A DNA stretch of 34,730 nucleotides from JAJDYQ01 sp942491945 (lineage in GTDB: Bacteria; Pseudomonadota; Gammaproteobacteria; JAJDYQ01), in contig CALODD010000097.1 of the NCBI GenBank assembly GCA_942491945.1, positions 1 through 34,730 on the forward strand, given 5' to 3'. Shown piece by piece: positions 33,703 to 34,730 of this stretch. Numbering within the stretch: the first letter of the stretch is position 1; every line of letters starts with the position of its first letter. The translations under genes and the position numbers were made by a program. The notes under the pieces are model-generated. The model did no database searches, had not been told where the DNA came from, and saw only the letters and a program-made list of their open reading frames with translations.

Positions 33703-34730
33703 CTACGCCTTTTTAAGTTCCATATCACGCACGGTTCTTCTCAGGATTTTGCCCACCGCTGTTTTGGGCAGTTCATCGACAAAGACGAAGCCTGTCGGGA
33801 CCTTGTAGGCCGCCAGTTTGTCCTTGCAGTATGCTTTCAGTTGTTCCGCGTCCAGTGTCTTACCTGCTGCGGGAACCACATAGGCCTTGACGGTTTCGCC
33901 GCGGTACTCGTCGGGAACCCCGATGGCACAGGCTTCCAGAACGTCCGGGTGGAGCATGAGGACCTGGTCCACCTCTGCCGGGTAGATATTGTAGCCACCG
34001 GCCACAATCATGTCCTTTTTTCGGTCGGAAATAGTGAGGTAGCCGTCTTCGTCCAGGTGGCCGATGTCCCCGAGGTAGAACCAGCCGTCCTTGAGGACTG
34101 CGGTGGTCTCTTCCGGGCGTTTGTAATAGCCTTTCATGACCTGGGGCCCCCGGATGCAGATTTCGCCGTCCTCGCCCGGTCCCAACTCCTTTTCACCGGT
34201 TTCCAGGTCGACGATCTTGATTTCCGTGTTCGGCAGCGGCACGCCGACAGTGCCTATCTTCACCGTGCCTTTCCAGGGGGTGAACGTGGCAAAGGCCGTG
34301 TTTTCGGTGGCCCCGTAAACATCGTTGATGGTGGCGCCATGCAGCTTTTTAAGCTGGTTAAGGGTGTCCTCCGACAGCGGGGCGGCCCCGCCGAAATAGC
34401 CCTTGACAAAGGAGAGGTCCATTTCCCGGAACTCTTTAAGGGCTAAAAGGCCGACAAAAATCGTGGGAACCCCGGGTAGAAATGTGGGGCGGTATTTTTT
34501 CAGCATCTTGATAATGATGGCGGGCTCGGGACGCGGAACCAGCACGCAACTCCAGGCGTTCCAGACGATGATGTTCTGGCTGACCGAGTAGCCGGCCGAG
34601 TGAAAGACCGGGTAGATGCCGAGCAGTCTTATCAGGTCGCCCCGCTTGAGATCAGGAAACCACGCATTGAATATCTGGATGACCCCGGAAATATTCGCGT
34701 GGGTCAGCTCCACGCCCTTGCTGACCCCGG
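33703..34730 (-). CDS. Long-chain fatty-acid/acyl-CoA ligase (AMP-forming), N-terminus beyond the window
   Basis: The visible part is about 342 residues and continues past the right edge; the codons before the nominal GTG at 34713 read GVSKG, part of the TSGTTGxxKG ATP motif. Further motifs: YGATE (adenylate-forming core), GEICIRGPQVMKGYY, the hinge region DRKKDMIVAGGYNIYPAEVD, and the terminal lysine motif PKTAVGKILRR. It activates a carboxylate as acyl-AMP and transfers it to CoA. Residue patterns are like deltaproteobacterial ligases (inference). It overlaps none of its neighbours, and the GNAT gene follows at 5 bases. Frames are clean, in contrast to 31131-32742. Confidence 0.9.
   Translation of the reverse strand, partial: GVSKGVELTHANISGVIQIFNAWFPDLKRGDLIRLLGIYPVFHSAGYSVSQNIIVWNAWSCVLVPRPEPAIIIKMLKKYRPTFLPGVPTIFVGLLALKEFREMDLSFVKGYFGGAAPLSEDTLNQLKKLHGATINDVYGATENTAFATFTPWKGTVKIGTVGVPLPNTEIKIVDLETGEKELGPGEDGEICIRGPQVMKGYYKRPEETTAVLKDGWFYLGDIGHLDEDGYLTISDRKKDMIVAGGYNIYPAEVDQVLMLHPDVLEACAIGVPDEYRGETVKAYVVPAAGKTLDAEQLKAYCKDKLAAYKVPTGFVFVDELPKTAVGKILRRTVRDMELKKA

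Noticed and set aside
33676..34446. A 256-codon plus-strand open frame opposite the acyl-CoA ligase
   Set aside because: The minus strand carries an unmistakable adenylate-forming enzyme with all core motifs. The plus frame is a codon-bias shadow.

Overview
The window is a composite. Its trustworthy core, about 6.0 to 31.1 kb, is a gammaproteobacterial chromosome segment: the cmoA-cmoB pair, a KefB/YbaL-type antiporter, moderate GC and compact operons support this. I cannot name the genus from sequence alone. No tRNA, rRNA, CRISPR array, insertion sequence or phage gene is visible.

Left end, 1 to about 5.74 kb: this is not independent sequence. It is a degraded, deletion-rich reverse-complement copy of about 5.76 to 12.93 kb, folded around a centre near 5.75 kb. 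Coding and non-coding parts are damaged alike, and the copy is about 20 percent shorter than its source. This fits an uncorrected long-read fold-back better than a biological duplication. The consensus still carries a frameshift just right of the fold (5.76 to 6.23 kb).

Core, in order: a minus-strand group (MscS-type channel, HIT-like nucleotide phosphorylase, FmdB-like protein cut at the fold); divergently, a plus-strand group (CPA2 antiporter with TrkA domains, TVP38 membrane domain fused to a flavin disulfide oxidoreductase, NaChBac-like sodium channel, haem-oxygenase-like di-iron enzyme, CmoA, CmoB). Then come a small membrane protein, a membrane-anchored Ser/Thr kinase, a membrane histidine kinase, a secreted protein with a duplicated domain, and a PAS-GGDEF cyclase. 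A minus-strand set follows (LysR regulator, sodium:solute symporter, a 34-aa and a 115-aa membrane protein), with a divergent DoxX-pirin pair. This is an ion-homeostasis, signalling and redox-stress neighbourhood.

The most interesting locus is 26.06 to 29.04 kb: a STAND (NLR-like) ATPase with eight nearly identical 46-residue TPR-like repeats, immediately preceded by a small two-helix membrane protein. Both carry the same short G/V/N-rich motif, at the N-terminus of the ATPase and between the helices of the membrane protein. This is the arrangement expected of an amyloid-signalling receptor/effector pair, possibly an abortive-infection system. A secreted thaumatin-like protein lies upstream.

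Right end, about 31.13 to 34.73 kb: foreign and more GC-rich. It starts with a multiply frameshifted aldo/keto reductase with a ferredoxin-like tail (31.13 to 32.11 kb), then an intergenic stretch with short ACAGGAT repeats, a fragment resembling a DUF72 N-terminus, and a receiver-domain fragment. It ends with a clean GNAT acetyltransferase plus acyl-CoA ligase pair that looks deltaproteobacterial (Desulfobacterota-like, an inference). At least one chimeric join is likely near 31.13 kb, and others are possible near 32.74 and 33.01 kb.
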